Source: Clavelina lepadiformis (lineage: Eukaryota; Chordata; Ascidiacea; Aplousobranchia; Clavelinidae). Taken from it: a DNA stretch of 64,000 nucleotides. Below are positions 23,501-35,414 of this stretch, in pieces. How positions within the stretch are numbered: the stretch's first letter is position 1; every line of letters begins with the position of its first letter. A program made the translations under genes and the position numbers. The notes beneath the pieces are model-generated. The model was not told the DNA's origin. It saw nothing but the letters and a program-made list of their open reading frames with translations, and did no database searches. The DNA lies in contig NC_135245.1 in NCBI RefSeq assembly GCF_947623445.1, positions 19,785,501 to 19,849,500 on the forward strand. The letters run 5' to 3'.

Positions 23501-26500
23501 CCAAGTACAATGGGCAAAAAGAAATCAATGAAAAGTTTAAAACTTGACATATGTTTCAACACACGTAGACTACCCGTATTCTAAACCCGGTATTTATTCT
23601 AGGCTCAATCGTTATAGTAAAGAAAAAGTATGAAGGTTTATGCCGGCCTCATTCCCTTACTTGGTCGACACTTTGGAAACTTTTTCGTGCCATCTTCCAA
23701 GCTCCAATTTTTACCATGGATGCAAGTGCTCACGGCTCCACTAGGAGCAATTATCTCGAAGTCTTCAAGGCAGTAATATTGAATAGACTTGCCTTCATTA
23801 TAAGGAGGTCGGCCTGAATAGTTGCCTTGTTCTAGCATCCTAGGGTTGCCACAACCTAAGTCATCAAACAAACTGACGTAAAACCAGTTAAGTCACTTTC
23901 ATTACGTGATAGGAGATGATTGGCCGCCAGAAATGTCATGTCACACTACGTCATATCTTTTTCATCATAGTGGTTAATGACGTGATCGTGCTTTCACCTG
24001 TTCGCGGGATGATGCATTTTGGAACCGGGATCAGGTTCCATTCTCCCCCGCGGCAAGTGTTGACGGTAGAGCCTTCTGTTGAAAATCCTTCGTCGCAAAT
24101 ATACTCTACGCTAGATGGCGGTATGGGGTAAGTAGTTGCATTCTTCGCTTGAGGAGGGGCTCCACAAGCTGAGCATGTTTGAGTTTAAGATAGAGCAAGA
24201 GGGTTGATTGTATAATAACTATTTTTTATTGTAAAATCGTAGGTTTTCTTGCAGAACTTTGTGTCTCACTTTCCACGCATATTGGAGGCATCGGAGACCA
24301 GGCACCGTCAATGCACGAAGCGACGCTTTCTCCAACTAAAGTTGACCCGTTTTCGCAATAATAAAACGCGAGTTGCCCGGGTTTGTAGGATTCATCCGAT
24401 TGAATGTAAGGTAGAACAACTGAAAGCGAGTCATCAGATAGCGGTGGACGAGCACAGCCTAAAGGGCAAGCACAAAATGATTACAGCTTCGCATATTATA
24501 GAAAGGTTACATTCACGGATTTCATCGTAAAAAAGAACGTCAAAATGTGTCGAAAGTAGCAAAGCGCATTAAAAATTCTGATTCTATAACAGAGCAAATC
24601 TTTGTAGTCTACAAACGGACAAAATAAGCAAAGTTTAGTCTCCCTACAAAGGGTAGGTATAGGCAAACCTAAACGACAAACTGGAAATTGTTGAGAAGTG
24701 TCAGAACGACTCCAGGTATTATTCAGCAAGCATTTGCTTTCTCCACCATCCTCAGGGAGTAAATGAAAAGGAGGGTAACAGCGATATTGGACCGCGTCAC
24801 CCACAGCAAAGGAATAATCTTCCACATCCGTCACAGCGAAATATCCGCCGTTATCTAAAGCCGGGGGACCTCCACAGCCTTGAAAGAGTTTTTAATTAAT
24901 TCTGGTATAAACGTTACACATTTTAGTATAACGCTTAAAAAGAGCGCGTACTGTAAGCCATTCCTTCTATTGTTACCTATTGCTATACTGCCCATATAGT
25001 CTATTGTTATCTTGGTGTGTATTTATCGCGTGTTCACCTGTCGTTGGTTCGAAGCAAATCGGAAGAGGATCGATGCTCCAAGTTCCGTTAATTGTGCATT
25101 CAGCCATCGTGTCTTCTCTTGTGACAAACCCTGGTTCACACTCATACCGACCACTTAGTCCTGACCCCGATGATCGGAAAGTTGCGTTTGCGACTGGAAT
25201 CGCATCACCGCAATCTGTAGAGTCGATTAAACAGTTGTTTGGCTTTAATTAACAATTAACATTATGACAATGTTTCTGTACCTTCTTAGATGCAATCATC
25301 CTACACATTCTTATCTAAGGTTTTACATCCGCAAAAGTTTTGTTGGTAAAATATTAGCTTGAGAATCAAAAATAAATAAATAAATAAAATATAAAATAAT
25401 TTTAATAAAATGAAACAAAAAATTTATTTCAGTGTTTGCTTTTGCAAACTATGCACAAATTTGCAACTTTACTGGCAAACAACCTTTTCCGCAAACATTG
25501 GGCGGATGGCTCTCCGAACCATCCAAAGTCCATTGCCAGGAAGCTCGATCTTGGAGAGTCCCATCAAACGCTGTCTTCCTAACACAGACCAAAGTCGCGT
25601 TTTTCAACAATCGATAAGTTGGCAGGCAAGCAACCGCGATTGTCGTATTCAGCTTGTAAATGGATCGCTCTTTCTCGCTTAGAATGTCATCTTCGATGAG
25701 ATAAGACACCCCCTTAGGAGCGGGTGGCAAAGCCAGACAAACTGCGACACAAATCATTGCAAGAATTTATTGAAAAGTGAAGTGACTGGATAAGTAGATG
25801 ACGACACACTACAAGATGCCACAAAGTGGGTCAATTAATTACTCGAATTAAAGTTTTACGGCTATAAGTCTAACACATACATCTCCGCAACTAATTTACT
25901 AATTTAACCAATTTGGAATAACTTAAAGTAACTTGGTCGTTTTCTTCCAGCTCGAGTTAATAAGTTTCTACTGCACTAAGTTTATCCTGGTTTTAATATT
26001 TATATATTTATTAAAACATATAAGTTATTAGATCTATACATCGGTTAAAATTATAATCTATAGCCTAGTTTGGTATTGGCCCCAAAAATTCCTTATAGGT
26101 ATTAAGGGATTGTTCCGCCGCATTCACCTGCATGACAAATCGGAAAGTTTTCGTGGTCAGATTTCAAGCTCCACACATTGCCACCTTCACAAGTGTTGGT
26201 GTTTTGATCGTGACGAATCAGTTGAAATCCATGGTCGCATTTGTAGGTAGCTATGTCACCCTTGTAATAAGGGGGTTCCTGCAGCACTGAGCCATGTTTT
26301 GGTATGGGTGGGTTACCGCAGCCTGTCACCACAAGTGGCTATCAATCACACGTTAATCCACCAACGCCTACGGATTACCAGTTCGTACTTAGCACCGGCG
26401 ACACTGGTTTGACCACTAACAAATCGGTTTAGTGGCAAGTTGGAGTCGTCAATACCTTTTACAGGAATTCTGCATTTTGGAGGGTTTCTCGGGTTCCATG

Positions 26501-27647
26501 AAACCGAATAGTCGCCGTCTTTCCTGCAAGTGGTGTTTGTGACGTCACTGGTTGCTAACCCGGGGTCGCAGACGTAATAAGCAACGGAACCTTGAATAGT
26601 TGACGTCACAAATGTTGCGGCGTTTTTCGAGACCGGAGGTGGACCACAGTCTGTCGATTAATATACGAAATATATTCAAGAAAAGTAGCACAACCATATA
26701 TTTTGCTGCTTCGTTACACAAAAAAATCTCTGATTTCTCTCAAATCAAGTCACAGCGAGATAGGCACGACCAAGTCACGTATTAAATGGACTACTTTGCT
26801 ACTTTTTGCCATTTCGGTAAAAATAAACCTGGTTGGCATCTTGGAAAGTTCCAAGAATTTTCATTCAAGCTCCACTTGTTGCCTTGACGACAAACACTAA
26901 ACTCTCCCGCCGGAGCATCGAGCTCGAAACCATCAAGGCAGAAATATTTGATGGCACTCGTGACTTCAAAGGGCCAGTTTTGACCGAGTATTGAGGTTTC
27001 AAACCCGCCATTGGTAAGTAAAGGAGGATTACCGCAACCTAGGAAAATGTTTCAGTTTCCAACGCTTTATCTTCAACCGAAAAGTAAAGTCTACGTTAAA
27101 AAGGAAAAATATCCAACCATCAGATGGCGCAGCGCAGGTAAAATACAAAACCGGGTTGTCGGGATTCCAGAATCTTCCAAGAAGGGCATGCGATCCGTTG
27201 TAGTAATACTGGTCCAGGCAGAATAAATCCGTCTTTGTCGGATTGTCTGCGCTCAAGCCTGGGTCGCATTGGTAATAACCTCGGTAGATATCGGACGGAG
27301 TTTGTGAGGAGACAAAAGTTGCGTTCGGGACATATGGGGCAATTTCGCAACCTAGAAAATTCAAAAAGTTGACATGATAGTTATATGCAGTAAAGATTTT
27401 ACCAGTACCTTTACACCGTTTTTTTGCTTATTAATCAAAATTAAAGACGTTTAAATCATTAATGTGCATTGTTATTGACCATGCTATTTCAGTGCAACAT
27501 TCCACTAACACATTTGCGGTTTAAGGACGGTTATTTTTCAAAACATGTGAATGTTTACGTTGACAACAATCTCCTCAACTCACCGTCAACAACATTAGAT
27601 GCCAGTGGGCATAGCAGCAGGAAAAAAAGCACTCGAGAATATTTCAT
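20600..27647 (-). CDS. Sushi-repeat rhodopsin-like GPCR (11 CCP domains + 7TM)
   Basis: Eighteen exons join in frame (about 1203 residues), 5' to 3': 27584-27647, 27118-27351, 26829-27038, 26456-26650, 26128-26322, 25484-25741, 25038-25214, 24669-24878, 24270-24458, 23998-24168, 23661-23855, 23168-23362, 22482-23021, 21973-22263, 21726-21871, 21348 to about 21441, 20827-20929, 20600-20744. Exon 1 encodes a signal peptide (MKYSRVLFFLLLCPL). The next eleven exons each encode one sushi domain and all have phase-1 ends. The 22482-23021 exon carries a roughly 125-residue linker, helix 1 (VGNALVI) and helix 2 (LATADIM). Helix 3 ends MGVERVYAIAMP, an E-R-V version of DRY. Helix 4 has VW, helix 5 LLPF, helix 6 LIPVL, and helix 7 NVIIY followed by FRREI. 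These are class A landmarks. The acceptor of exon 21348-21441 is weak. The ligand and G protein are unknown. Confidence 0.8.
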
Positions 27648-30600
27648 TTTAAACAAAGTTCTTGATGATAAAAAGAAAGTCGCAGTGACCAACTTAATTG
27701 TTCGTACAGACAACTTTCCCCGCTGCAAAGAATTGAAATTAAACGTTTTATAGCTTGCACTTATTGTTGCCGCAATTGCGTTTTTGAAAGTTTAAATATG
27801 TGGGTCGTGAAACTCAGGTTTAATACTTGTACATGTTTACAGAACCAGGCCTTTGCAAGCTCGAAACCCAACACAAAAGCTGATGGCTGGGCGCCTTGTC
27901 GGTTCACCTAATGTACGTAATAAAAGTAACATAAACCAAACATCAACTCTTTGCAAATTAGCTCCTATAACAGCTTTTTGTCGAGATATATTTTCGTTAA
28001 AACATTCTCTTTTGAGAACAACTTGAGACATAACGCTGAGATTTGGGCAAAATAAAACCAAAATTGTTATTTTTGTTTTGGTGCTAAGCAGCCTGCTGGG
28101 GTCCAACGCAGTCGAATCATTTGCAATGGCCCAAGGCCGGTCCTGCGTGTTCAGGACGAATAAAACCCATCATACCCTGTCTGTTCTGGGCCATGAGCAA
28201 CCTTTTGAAGCAGAAACGATTTTGCAAATTTTCGGAACTTCAACTCTGCTTCATTCTTCTTATTGCTAGCATATAGGTAGAAGATTTAGAATTAACTGCT
28301 TATATAGACTAGCTGGACGGGGGTTATCTCTCCGTCTCTTGCTGTATGTCCCAAAATAGTTGAGACGTGATTATGCCAAATCGAACTTTTTGCTTAAAAC
28401 GCCGGCGTCCTGTCAAGGTGGCTTTTGTATTCAGATTAATTGCAACAAATTCTTAGAAAACAACCGATGTGTCATCTGCTTTACCAAGCATGAGTGAAGC
28501 CACCATAGACTTTTCTTTAAATAAATGCTTCTACCACTGAAGTAAATATAATTTCAACTCTTCACTGTTATTTTCGGCGAAAAATGAGGAATTGGTTATC
28601 AATTATACGTTAAACCTGCATAATAGTTGTAAAAAGCTTTAACTCACCAGTATTAATAACCGTGCAGTAGCAATTTGTTTGACGATGATCGCCGTATTAT
28701 ACCTGTCACATCGGCTTAGTTACAGTTAAATATAGTGCAGCATTAGTATGACTAATCGCATTTAACTTTGATTTGCAACGAGCCGATTTATTTTGTGGCA
28801 CCAGATTAATATCGCTACTTTAAATTGACCAACAGCTGACTAAGTCCCTGAGTATGAGAATAAGTCATCGCAGTCTAATATGGTTGTTATTACCTCAGAG
28901 TGAATCCGAATTTCGGTAACGACGTTGCAAAAGACATCTATCTGATCGAAAAGACGTTTGCGCTATCAAGGTATAACTTTTGCAATCGGCAATCCGACAC
29001 TGCAACGTCATGTCATGGACTTTGTAGCTATAAACGTATCATGTCGTACCAAGTGCACGGGCGCGTCAAACCTCTTATTTAAGGCTCAGTTTCAAAGTGA
29101 GCGAAGACCACTTCAGTTATCGCAGTTGGTCGTTTGTGGGAGTGTCATCAAATTCTTGGCAGTGTTCGTGACGTCTTTACATCAACGGAACGACATGATA
29201 CGAAAAAAATTCTTCAAGTAACCTTGTTTATGTGATCTACGGTAGACATCGAGCTTTTGACATGAACTTTTTGTTTGACGAAAGATAATCTTCGATTTTT
29301 TTCTGTCCAAAGAAAATGAGCAAACTGGCGGCCAAAAATTGCTTCCGCCTTCTTTAGCCAACAATATATCATAAAAGAGAGTTTTTACGCTTAACTGTTC
29401 TTTTCTTTTCGAAATTACGACGCAAATCTAAAATTCTAGTTCTAAAAATACTCATTATAAGCACGCTGTGACCTTTGACCTGGCTATAGACATTAGGTTG
29501 TGTGTTGTCACTAGTCGAAAAACGTTATCAGGTCTCTGACGACTTAGGCATATTCCTGAGTTATAGATGTGAGCGAATTTATTTACAGAATTCAACTTTA
29601 ACTTTAGTCTTGAGATGGAAATTGGGTTATGATCAATCTACCGTATATTTAAAAAGCAGTTCTGCCGTACAGTTGCACAGTCGTGACGTAGAGCTGTACG
29701 GCAAGACTGTGCAAAGTGTGGCCCGCGACCAGTCTCTCAATTAGAATTGCTGTAATTGAATCTAATTGTTTGAAACAATTGGCGGTTATTTCAATCTGAT
29801 CTCACAGTTTGAAGTGTGAGAAAGGGAGGTAATAAATAATACAGCCGACTGGATAAGAAAAAACTTCAATCAGAAATTTAGAGATAAAATATTTGGCATA
29901 ACTGTTATGGGCCCGACAAGGCACAAGAAGGCCCACAGTGTAATGTGGCCTATACACTAAAACTTTGGTGACCCCGCTATATAGGATAAAAGAAGGAATA
30001 TTCTTGAAAGCAAAAATCGTTTACGAAAATGAGAAACCCGAACTCTGGAGAAAGTCATTATTATTATGCGTCAGAAGGCAGTTTCATAATGAGTTAACGG
30101 TTACAAAATATTCTTTCTAATAAAAACTATTAATGAAACTGCAATCAAGCAAAAATTACAAACTCATCATTGAAAAACAGAGATAAATATGAAGCTTTCG
30201 GTTAACTTTTAACCAAGTTGAACATTCAATGAAGTAGTTTTAAATCAAACATAGACACAATATAAAATTAGCACTATACGAACTTTAACTACAGACAAGT
30301 GTAAAAACACTTTAGGTAGCTACCGTTAGCCTAAAGTGCGAAAATGAAAAGTAGAGAAACACAATGAAGTGCGAATTTATAAAATATGAGAGTTGTAGAC
30401 AAGTTAGTGTTTGCAGCAACGATGAATCCAATTCAAATATGAATTAAAATTTCAAAGGCACACGCCATAAAGTCGTGTACGCGCTCCTATGATCCAAATG
30501 TCCCAAACACTGCCTTTTGAACTCAAAGAACATATTATGTTCCAAAAAAATAGCACAGAGAGCAAAAAACAATCAAAATCTGACTTGATATGACAACCGC

Positions 30601-30844
30601 GCCATCACAAGTCCCATCCGCAGCAAGTTCCTCGCAAGCTGTGGATGACGTCATATTATCACTACCAGTGACGTCAGAAACGACTGAAGGGTCAGTGGAT
30701 CGTGTCATACTTGCTGAAGTAGAGACTGAGCGGGCTGCTGAAGAATTTGGACGATATGTAACGCTAACTTTGCTAGTTTTATCGCTGTTGTTGGAAATAG
30801 AAGTCTGTACATCACATAAATTTGATCCTGGTGGACTTGCAGAT
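27648..30844. other. Spacer, no gene recognised
   Basis: This 3.2-kb stretch lies between the sushi-receptor start and the Ser/Thr repeat array. The short open frames on both strands lack domains and matching splice sites. The only structured feature I see is the permuted inverted repeat near 29.7 kb, listed separately. Confidence 0.5.
29664..29714. repeat. Permuted inverted repeat (a-b-a'-b')
   Basis: Arm a GCCGTACAG (29664-29672) is followed directly by arm b TTGCACAGTC (29673-29682). After 11 nt come the exact reverse complement of a (29694-29702), then AA, then the exact reverse complement of b (29705-29714). The order is that of a pseudoknot, not a simple hairpin. The connecting loops (0 and 2 nt) are too short for both full stems to form together in RNA, so either stem alone or a rearrangement history is more likely. 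Confidence 0.75.
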
Positions 30845-32375
30845 CCTTCCAGATCCGAACTTTGTTAAACTTCTTACGTGATCAGTGACGTCAGCGTTTC
30901 CAGATCCAATGCTTATTGATCTTGTTACATGGTCGGTGACGTCAGTGCTTATAGATCCGAAAGTTGCTGTACTTGCTATTTTTTCAGTGACGTGACTGCT
31001 TTCTGGTACGAAGGTTGTTGAACTTCTTACGCTGTCGGTTACGTCACTGCTTCCAGATCCGTACGTTGTTGAAATTGTTACGAGATCAGTGATGTCAAAG
31101 TATCCTAATCCGAAGCTTGTTGAAGTTGTTACATGGTCGATGACATCAGTATTTCTAGATCCGAAAGTAGCTGTTCTTATTACTTTGTTAGTGACGTCAG
31201 TGCTTTTTGGTACGAAGGTTGTTGAACTTCTAACGTTGTCGTTAAAATCACTGCTTCCAGATCCGGACTTTGTTGAACTTGTTACAGGAATGGTGACGTC
31301 ATTGCTCCCAGATTCGAAGATTGGTTCCGGGTCTGTAGCATAAGTGCTCCTAGATCCGAAAGTTATTGAACTTGTTACCTGGTCTTTGACGTCAATGCTT
31401 CCTGATCCGATCGTAGTTGAAATAGTTGCTTGATCAGTGACATCAGACATAGTTACTTGATCAGTGACATCAGAGTTTCCAAACCCGAAGGTAGCTGGAC
31501 TTGTTACTTTGTCAGTGACGTCAGTGCTTTCTGGTGCGAAAGTTATTGAACTCCTTACTTTTTCGGTTACGTCATTGCTTCCCGATCCGAATGTTGTTGA
31601 AATTGTTAAAGGGATGTTGACGTCATTGCTTCCAGCACCGAACGTAGGTGAACTTGTTACGTGATCAGTGACTTCAAAGTTTTGACATCCGAAGCTTGTT
31701 GAAGTTGTTACTTAGTTGTTGACGTCAGTGCATCCCGATCCGAAATTGTTTGAGATTGTGACTTTATCGATGACGACATTGTGCCCAGATCCAAAAGTGT
31801 TTGAGCTGGTCAGTAAGATCAATGTTTCGAGATCCATAAAATTCTGTGGTTGTTATGTGGTCATTTACTTCAGACTTTTCGAATCTGAACGATGTTGTAT
31901 TTGTTACATGGTCAGTGACGATTGTTCTCCCGACGCGAATGTTGTTGAGCTTATTACGTGTTGAATGACGTCAGTGCTTCCAGAGCCATATGTGGATGAA
32001 CTTGTTACGCGATCGGTGATACCAGTGCTTCCAGATCCGAAATTTTTTGAACTAGTTACGCTATCGGTGACGTCAGTGCTCCCAGATCAGAAAGATGTTT
32101 CACTTGTTTTGTATTCAGAGACGTCATTGTGTCGAGATATGAACATTGTTGAGCTGATTGCGTAGTCTGTGATGTCAGTGCTTCCGGATCCAAACGTTGT
32201 TGAGATTGTTACGTGTTGATTGACGTCAGTGCTTCCAGATCTGTAAACTGAAGACTGTGTTACATGGTGAGTGACGTCATCGTGTCCAGATCCGGAAGAT
32301 TTTGAACTTGTTACTTGGTCAGCGACCTCAGCACTTCCAGGTCCGTAAATTGTTGAAGTTGTTACATAGTCATAG
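30845..32375 (-). repeat. 51-bp tandem array encoding Ser/Thr-rich 17-residue units
   Basis: Read on the minus strand, about 30 units of 17 codons recur with the pattern S-D/T-D-V-T-D-x-V-T-S-S-T-T-F-G-S-G. Some neighbouring stretches repeat at four units (68 residues), for example VRSSTTFVPKS and VRSSTTFVPES. The first part (32375-32087) is in frame with the Ly6-like domain upstream. A TGA at 32087-32089 replaces the expected GGA codon, and farther along there are frame changes and a TAA. The longest later open stretch is 31450-30812. Each unit typically contains TGACGTCA, because Thr-Asp-Val-Thr is written ACT-GAC-GTC-A. The array is either a decayed mucin-like tail or one whose end has been cut back to the first stop. 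Confidence 0.8.
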
Positions 32376-33114
32376 TTATCAGTGTTTATTGATCTGTTCT
32401 GATTGTTGTTGGAATCTTTTGAAGCTTTGTGGCCTCTTTCATTACTTTGTAGTTTGTTTGTGTAATTAGCTCCATTTATGTTTGTTCCTTTAATATTTGT
32501 TTTTTTCGTATCTGATTTAATGATTTTGCCATCGCAAAGATCACCATCGCAACATGACGGGAAGCACGTTCTGTAATATATATACAATCAACATTTAACA
32601 GTCCTTGGTTTTTCTTTTGTACTTTTCTCCCGGTTCTAGTCTACCAAGAATTGTACTTACTTTACACTAAAATGCGTTATCACCTTTTCCATTTCTTCTG
32701 CGTTCAACATGGTAAAGGTCTTTATTAAATTCAAATCACGGCAGTCATCATTGAGGCAGCGTTTTAAATCGACGAATGTTCCCAGAGAAAATGAATCTGA
32801 ATTACATATGTACTGATACTTTTCTCTGTTTTTATGTTTTTTTTGTTTCTCAAATTTTTCCTTTAACCTTTTCTGTCAACATTTTTCTGACTATTTTGCT
32901 AAAACTGATGCCAAGTATAAAACTCACGTAACGCTGGATGCCGTGGCGAGAATGAAATGTTGGCTTGAACTTGTAAGCATTTTTGCGAACCTTCCAAACA
33001 ATAAACAAGTGACCAAGAACCGATCCCCAAACCAGAGGCTTCATAACCCTCTTGACATCGTGGCCTCACAGCAAGGGCTGGAAGTGGCCGTGTATTTATC
33101 AGCAACAGTATCAT
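32087..33114 (-). CDS. Ly6/uPAR-like (three-finger fold) protein with Ser/Thr-rich tail
   Basis: Exons 32928-33114, 32661-32796 and 32087-32570 join in frame (268 residues, stop TGA at 32087-32089). A short hydrophobic start (MILLLIN, then ALAV) is a plausible signal peptide. The next roughly 100 residues carry nine cysteines and end SCCDGDLCD, the C-C-x-x-D-x-C signature that closes Ly6/uPAR (LU) domains. A polar linker rich in Asn and Lys follows, then 17-residue Ser/Thr-rich units typical of heavily O-glycosylated stalks. No GPI signal or membrane helix is seen before the stop, so the product may be secreted, or the real C-terminus may lie beyond the interrupted array. The function is unknown. 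LU-domain proteins include cell-surface receptors and secreted ligands, and nothing here distinguishes these. Confidence 0.65.
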
Positions 33115-35247
33115 CGTAATCCACTAAAGAGATTCATGGTTTTCAATTGAACAATCCAGGGCTAAATGAATGTAGGCCTATGCAAGACAAGATTATAAAC
33201 GGTAAGGCGAAAAAACAATGCCAGTTGCTATTAACGTGCGCTAATGGACGGGTAATTTGTATGTTCTCAATGAAAGGAACTGTCAGCAATAAAATTGTTA
33301 CAATCCTTGTATATTGCCATAGGTAATGTCACAATTATGTCTGTAATCTCTTATTCATGTTCAAAGTTTTACTTGCTTACATAAAACTAATATACATTTT
33401 CGATTAACGTATAGTAATAGTCAAACTATGACTTAGTCAAGTCGTATTTGGCTTACATAAAGATATTTTACAGTCTAATTTTTTGATGCTCATTTCAAAA
33501 TCAAAATATTTCTTTAAAGTATGGTATGGTGATATGGTTTAAATTTTAAACCATCTCACCCGTTTTTATATTGGCGTTTAAGTCTTACGCTGAAAGGTGT
33601 CTAAGTGCAACTAACGAAACGTTTTTCTTAAATTCGTTTGACATCGCAGCCATTGTAAGTTAACACCATCTAGATTCTAGAATGTCGTACAACAAGTATC
33701 AAATTTACAGTTAGGTCTAGGAAAATTAATTACAAATTAGTATAAAATAAACAGAACTAATGCATAACTAAAAGTTTAAGTCTGCATGAAGAAGCGTGTC
33801 TTCAATTAACTAAACATCAATGTAAATTAAAACGTGAGCAGCTTGGCATGTTTAAAAATAGCTTTCAAACTTGCGGAGTTGGCTATGTTTTATTTTAGTC
33901 TCAGTTGAAAAGGTATTGATTTTATTTGTCACTCGGATATTCATCATAATTTTATTTGTTAGATAAACCCATTTGCTCTTTAACCTATCATTAATAAACA
34001 ATCCAGGAAATAGCACCCAAAATTATGTTAATGAGCCGATTCAAACATTGGGGTACTTTCATCCTTATGCTCATAATATGCGCTACTGTAAGTTATTTCA
34101 AATAAATTAATAGGTATGGCCTGGCTATGACTTCATGACTTTTATCTACGGACTGAGGATAGTCTTCGATCGACTTAAACTTGGCCAGGATTCTTCATCG
34201 CTTGAGCCCCGGTCACCGAGCTTGTCTTTGTGCAAGTTCCGATAGATTTTTTATTTGTTTTTTGAAAATTTTTTTGCGAGGCTCTCCCAAAAATATTCAC
34301 TAGCCCCAATGAGTCACCGTTTCTCTTGCTATTCTCTTAAATTCTTAAATTATGTTCGTTCTGAAAAAAAATGAGTGCTCTAGCGTTAATACGTTAGGTT
34401 AGGAAATATTATTCATCGACTTCTTCTCCTGTCATCAGAAGTAAGATTTTAAGCAGGCCAGCTTTAAACACCTTGTTATTGCACAGACCCTCTTTAGCCG
34501 TCCCGAAAAATGTAACCGGCGCCGACTCTAAAGTAGTTTGATGTATAGATATAGTCCTATACTTGTTCATATCGACCGTAGGTTCTTGAAAACAGCTATA
34601 TTCTAACAATAGGCTGTACTTCTTTTTTATTTGCAAAAAAATGTTCGGGTTCAAGGTAAATCTGCTACTGGGAAGCTCGATTTGTAAAAATATTTATAAT
34701 TGGCGAACCGAGGCTCTTGTAAGACACATCTCTAGTCCTTACATTGCCGTCTATCACTCTATCGTGCTTGTTGAACTTTGGCGTCATACAACTTTCTTAT
34801 CTTCGATATGATTGCTATTATGTAAAAATCAAATTAATGTTAATACAGCAGATGATAACAAGAACGTACTTGCAATCAATAAGTAATTATATCAATAGAC
34901 TTCTTTCAAAGTAAGTTTATAAGATGTTTATGTTGTTAAATCTTTCCAGAACTTTGTGTTAATCACGTGACCTCTGTCACGTTTGGCTTTTGCCGTTAAA
35001 TCGTTAATCGAAGGTCCAGCTGTTGGTTGTTAACTTTGGTTTGTTATTGTAAATTTTTTCTTGATGTTTTGTTTGCGCTCCACATCTTTCGCTTCTTCAC
35101 ACAAAATTATTTTCTATTTGCTAGAGCACGAATTTCAGACTTCCTTAGGTCGGAACGTTACTTTGGTTAGTTCAAACATATGCGTGTTGTTGTACTGTCA
35201 GCTAAATATGCGAACTCCGGCGTCCATTACCAGATTAAAGGCCCAAA

Positions 35248-35414
35248 CAGTGTTGAGGTTTAGCCGGTTCGCACAGGTTCTTGGAATTTTAAAAATCTCT
35301 GCGAACCGGTTGTTAACAAGCGTACGTATAGCTCTATGTTATATCGGCCCCGGATCAATATGACACGCTGCTAGTGAGAGAACCGGATGTTAAAATATTT
35401 GAATCCCACCACTG
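35248..35414. mobile_element. hAT-like MITE
   Basis: The element starts CAGTGTTGAGG and ends CCCACCACTG, with imperfect terminal inverted repeats. It is flanked by 8-bp duplications that match at six positions (GGCCCAAA at 35240-35247, GGTCCAAG at 35415-35422). It contains a perfect 10-bp inverted repeat, CCGGTTCGCA (35264-35273) and TGCGAACCGG (35300-35309), which could form a hairpin with a 26-nt loop. The size, ends and 8-bp duplication fit a non-autonomous hAT element. Confidence 0.6.

Noticed and set aside
27837-28106. Minus-strand frame considered as the signal-peptide exon of the sushi receptor
   Set aside because: It starts without ATG and has no donor in phase 1. The 27584-27647 exon has ATG, a hydrophobic start and a GTGAGT donor in the correct phase.
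31089-32165. Plus-strand frames with repeated Val/Leu/Thr/Ser units
   Set aside because: They are the reverse reading of the 51-bp array. The minus strand is in frame with the Ly6-like domain and has the mucin-like composition.
35061-35363. 100-codon + strand frame as a gene
   Set aside because: Half of it lies inside the hAT-like element, and it has no domain or splice structure.
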